Shown: one piece after another, positions 61,051-64,000 of the stretch
Position numbering within the stretch: position 1 is the first letter of the stretch
Layout of the letters: each line of letters opens with the position of its first letter
Assembly (NCBI GenBank): GCA_051453625.1
Contig: JBOZIK010000001.1
Span: forward strand, 93,968,145-94,032,144
Direction: 5' to 3'
DNA: 64,000 nucleotides
From: Welwitschia mirabilis
Lineage: Eukaryota > Gnetophyta > Gnetopsida > Welwitschiales
Made by a program: the position numbers and the translations under genes
The notes under the pieces: generated by a model
What the model saw: the letters and a program-made list of their open reading frames with translations, nothing else
Databases searched by the model: none
What the model was told of the DNA's origin: nothing

Positions 61051-61745
61051 ATATAGTGATCTTAAAACACCTATGATAGACATAAAAATTGATGGAAAAC
61101 TAAAAGTAGAAGTGCTTGTGGATCTAAGAGTAAGCATAAATGTTATGGCTTATGAAAGTTATAAATAATTTAAAAAACCAATACTAACACCTTATCTAAG
61201 AAAAGCGTACTTACCAGATGTCTCAGTAGTAATACTCGAAAGAGTTGTAAGGGATATACCCATTAAACTTAAAGGTTTTATCTACTTAACAGATTCATTA
61301 GTGATGAAGACCCAAGGAGATACTCATGCAATAATTTTAGGAAGACCTTGAATGGCTACTACAAATGATACTATTTATTCAAGAAGAGGGGTAATGGAAA
61401 TCAGTCTAGGAGATCTTAAAAAAGAGATTAAACTTTCTAATGTAGCAGTTATCAAAGAGATGGTATAAAACACAGAAGCAAAAATCAATGCAATTCTAAC
61501 ACAGGAATTTAGTCTGACATTAAATAAACAAAACAACAAAAAATATGAGAAGGAATATTTGATAGATCAAGAGATAGAAAAGCCTCCACTTAAGGAAGGA
61601 CTAAAGTATATCAAATTAGATCCTAATATATCTCTAATCATAAATAATTATTTAATTCATTCTCAAAAGGAAAACTTAAAAGGACGTCGGTTAAAAGAAA
61701 GGGATCTTTTTATTAGGATAATAAAAATATTAAGGGAATAGATTC
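61051..61745 (+). pseudogene. Second Athila/Tat-like element: protease and linker
   Basis: IDIKIDGKLKVEVLVDLRVS, INVMAYESYK, VVRDIPIKLKGFIYLTDSLV and THAIILGRP are legible (family: active-site loop DxGASxNVMP and ILGRPW). The active-site Gly has become Arg. The open frame 61559-61741 (PPLKEGLKYIKLDPN) leads toward the RT. Confidence 0.7.
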
Positions 61746-61838
61746 AAAAATATGCTAACATAAAATTTATTTAGATACCTCTATCAAACCAAGTAGGCAA
61801 TCATAAAGAAGATGCAACCCACACATGCAGCAGATAAT

Positions 61839-62056
61839 TAAATAAGAGATTTTCAAACTCTTGGATGTGGGATTGATTTATTCTATATTTGATTCAAAAT
61901 GGGTTAGTCTTGTTATGATCATGCTAAATAAAGGAAATAAATGGAAAGTATGTATAGACTTTTGAGTATTAAATACTATAGCTTATAAAGATCATTTTCC
62001 TCCTCTGTTTAAAGATCAAGTTTTAGGAAGAGTATTTGAACATTAATACTATAGCT
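61839..62056 (+). pseudogene. First copy of a duplicated RT segment, before gap
   Basis: agataattaaataagagatt through tgaacattaatactatagct matches 62197-62421 beyond a 142-N gap, with many substitutions. It covers the RT start (KWKVCIDF-like, YKDHFPP, FEH.YYS). Confidence 0.75.
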
Positions 62057-62198
62057 NNNNNNNNNNNNNNNNNNNNNNNNNNNNNNNNNNNNNNNNNNNN
62101 NNNNNNNNNNNNNNNNNNNNNNNNNNNNNNNNNNNNNNNNNNNNNNNNNNNNNNNNNNNNNNNNNNNNNNNNNNNNNNNNNNNNNNNNNNNNNNNNNN

Positions 62199-62960
62199 AG
62201 ATAATTAAATAAGAGATTGTCAAACTTTTGGATATGGGATTCATTTATCCTATATCTAATTCATAATGGGTCAATCCTATTATGATTGTACCTAAGAAAG
62301 AAAATAAATGAAAAGTATATATAAACCTTCGAATATTAAATACTACAATTATAAAGATCATTTTCCTCTTTTATTTATAGATCAAGTTTTAGAAGGAGTG
62401 TTTGAACATCAATACTATAGCTTTCTGGATAGTGGATATAACCAGATCCATATAGCTTTAGAGAACTAAGCCAAAACAACTTTCACTTATCATTGGGGTA
62501 CTTATGCCTATAAGGTACTACCATTTGGACTATATAATGCTTCCACTACTTTTCAAAGGTTAGTAAATAGAATTTTTTAAGATATGATAGGAATATTGGT
62601 TGAAGCATTTATAGATGATTTTTCAACTTTTGAAAATGATTTTAAGGAGTTACTCAATAGACTAAAAAATGTTTTAGAGATATGTGAATAAAAACACTTT
62701 AGAATTAGCTAGTCAAACAATCATCTTATGATGATAGAAGGCATAGTATTAGGACATAAGATATCTAAAAAATGGATTGAAACTTATGAATAAAAAACTA
62801 AAGCTATAAAATATATCCCGCCTCCAATCAAACTAAAAGAATTAAGATCTTTCCTAGTACATGTTGGATATTATAGGAGATTCATATCCAACTTTAGTTA
62901 AATTACTAAACCTTTAATTAATATTTTACAAAAGGATGTGAAATATTACTAGATTGATGA
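62199..62960 (+). pseudogene. Second Athila/Tat-like element: reverse transcriptase
   Basis: The second copy of the RT start continues into DSGYNQIHIALEN, TFTYHWGTYAYKVLPFGLYN, ASTTFQRLVNRIF and EAFIDDFSTF (FIDD at 62608-62619 is the YxDD box), then LRSFLVHVGYYRRFISNFS. These are in order and mostly in frame apart from stops. Confidence 0.88.
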
Positions 62961-63340
62961 ATGTTAAAATGCTTATCAAAGTCATGCTATGGGAGTAGTT
63001 TTAGGACAAAACGCTAAAGACAATAAACCTTATGCCATTGCCTATATTGGAAAGAACTTCAAACCAGCTTAATAAAATTACACAAAATTACAAAAAATGC
63101 TATTAAAAATGTCGATGATACTAAAAACATTCAAGCATTATATTTAGGTTATAAATTAAAAGTTCATATGGACCATAGTGCTATTAGACTTTTGATGAAT
63201 AAGAAAGACACAAAATCAAGAATTATGAGATGGATACTATTAATGCAAGAGTTTGATTTAAAAATTATTGATAGGAAAGGGACAGAGAATATGTTAGTAG
63301 ATCACCTTTCAAGGTTAAAATTTCTAGATGAAGAATAGAT
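62961..63340 (+). pseudogene. Second Athila/Tat-like element: RNase H
   Basis: HAMGVVLGQNAKDNKPYAIA, YIGKNFKPA, KTFKHY and (after frameshift) DHSAIRLLMNKKDTKSRIMR, then QEFDLKIIDRKGTENMLVDH and LSRL match Gypsy RNase H. The preceding connection segment, including the CDAS catalytic motif, is deleted (NAYQ runs straight into SHAMG). Confidence 0.8.
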
Positions 63341-64000
63341 AAACATAAGGAATGAATTTTTAAATGAACATTTTTTGCAGATAACAACAAATCCATGGTA
63401 TTCTGATATAACCAAATTTCTTGTGAGCAAAAAATTACCATCTTTTATGAATTACTATAAAAGAAAAAGATTATTAAGGGAATCTATAGATTATATTTGA
63501 CATGATAAGATGTTATTTATAAAATGCAAAAATTATGTTATCAGGAAATGTATAGAGGAAAACTTATAAGATCAGATCTTAAAAAAAGCTCATGAAGAAG
63601 AAGGAGAAGGACATTATGGTGCAAGAAGAATAAAAATGAAAATTCTTCATAGAGGATGCTGCTTGTCCATNNNNNNNNNNNNNNNNNNNNNNNNNNNNNN
63701 NNNNNNNNNNNNNNNNNNNNNNNNNNNNNNNNNNNNNNNNNNNNNNNNNNNNNNNNNNNNNNNNNNNNNNCAATATGGTGCAAGAAGAATAAAAATGAAA
63801 ATTCTTCATAGAGGATGCTGCTTGTCCATAATATTCAAGGATTTAAATGCTTATATTCAAGGTTGTGATAAATGTCAAAGAGAAGGCACATTTAGTAAAA
63901 TTTGGAAATGCCACAATAATAGATTTAGACAATTGAACCTTTTGATGTTTGAGGAATAGATTTTATTAGATCTATCAATTCATCATCCTTTAAACCAAAA
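63341..64000 (+). pseudogene. Second Athila/Tat-like element: integrase N-terminus
   Basis: KAHEEEGEGHYGARRIKMKI ... GCDKCQREG gives the HHCC zinc-binding region (HxxxxxGHxG, CDxCQ). A 100-N gap (63671-63770) splits it, with the same 57 bases on both sides. The catalytic core begins near 63950 (ILLDLSIHHP) and is cut by the window end. Confidence 0.8.

Overview
This window looks like nuclear DNA of a seed plant with a large, repeat-filled genome. A gymnosperm is my best guess, but that is inference. The support is extreme AT richness, strong CpG depletion with TGG-to-TAG and CG-to-TG/CA type decay in every mobile element, old nested LTR retrotransposons of plant lineages (Copia, Tat/Athila-like Gypsy, Tekay-like chromovirus), and a LINE and a hAT relic full of stops. 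There are ten runs of N (assembly gaps), several of 100 N. I see no bacterial-style operons, no CRISPR and no rRNA or tRNA genes.

Only one intact host gene is supported: an uninterrupted 580-codon ORF at 7894-9636 (+) encoding a DEAD-box RNA helicase of the RH47/ISE1 family, probably organellar. Its upstream 0.8 kb is GC- and CpG-richer than anything else here and holds a probable leader intron and a small upstream ORF.

Layout: 121-1480 decayed hAT transposase with visible intron positions; 4213-5190 tRNA-derived SINE-like repeats; 6891-9850 the helicase locus; 11740-12975 LINE reverse-transcriptase relic (-); about 13950-29440 a large Gypsy (Tat-like) element with two LTR-like ends, gag, protease, RNase H-like, RT, RNase H and integrase remains. 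Its 3' part is invaded by a minus-strand LTR-element fragment (about 22.7-23.4 kb) and by a 3.5 kb inverted repeat (23454-26991). 29440-37395 is gene-free with degenerate repeats and one unidentified minus-strand open stretch. 37396-47412 is a full-length Copia element (-) with LTRs, primer-binding site, gag, integrase, RT and RNase H, and a 2.3 kb non-autonomous LTR element sits inside it (42905-45242). 48154-55833 is an Athila-like element with gag and protease but no RT. 56379-58366 is a Tekay-like gag-protease-RT fragment, apparently cut by the LTR of another Athila/Tat-like element running from about 58367 past the window end.

No multi-gene cellular pathway is encoded here. The most unusual structure is the 3.5 kb inverted repeat, whose left arm carries a TATA-like box pointing at the centre, so a transcript from it would fold into a long hairpin. 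All identifications were made by reading translations and repeats by eye; no database search was run.
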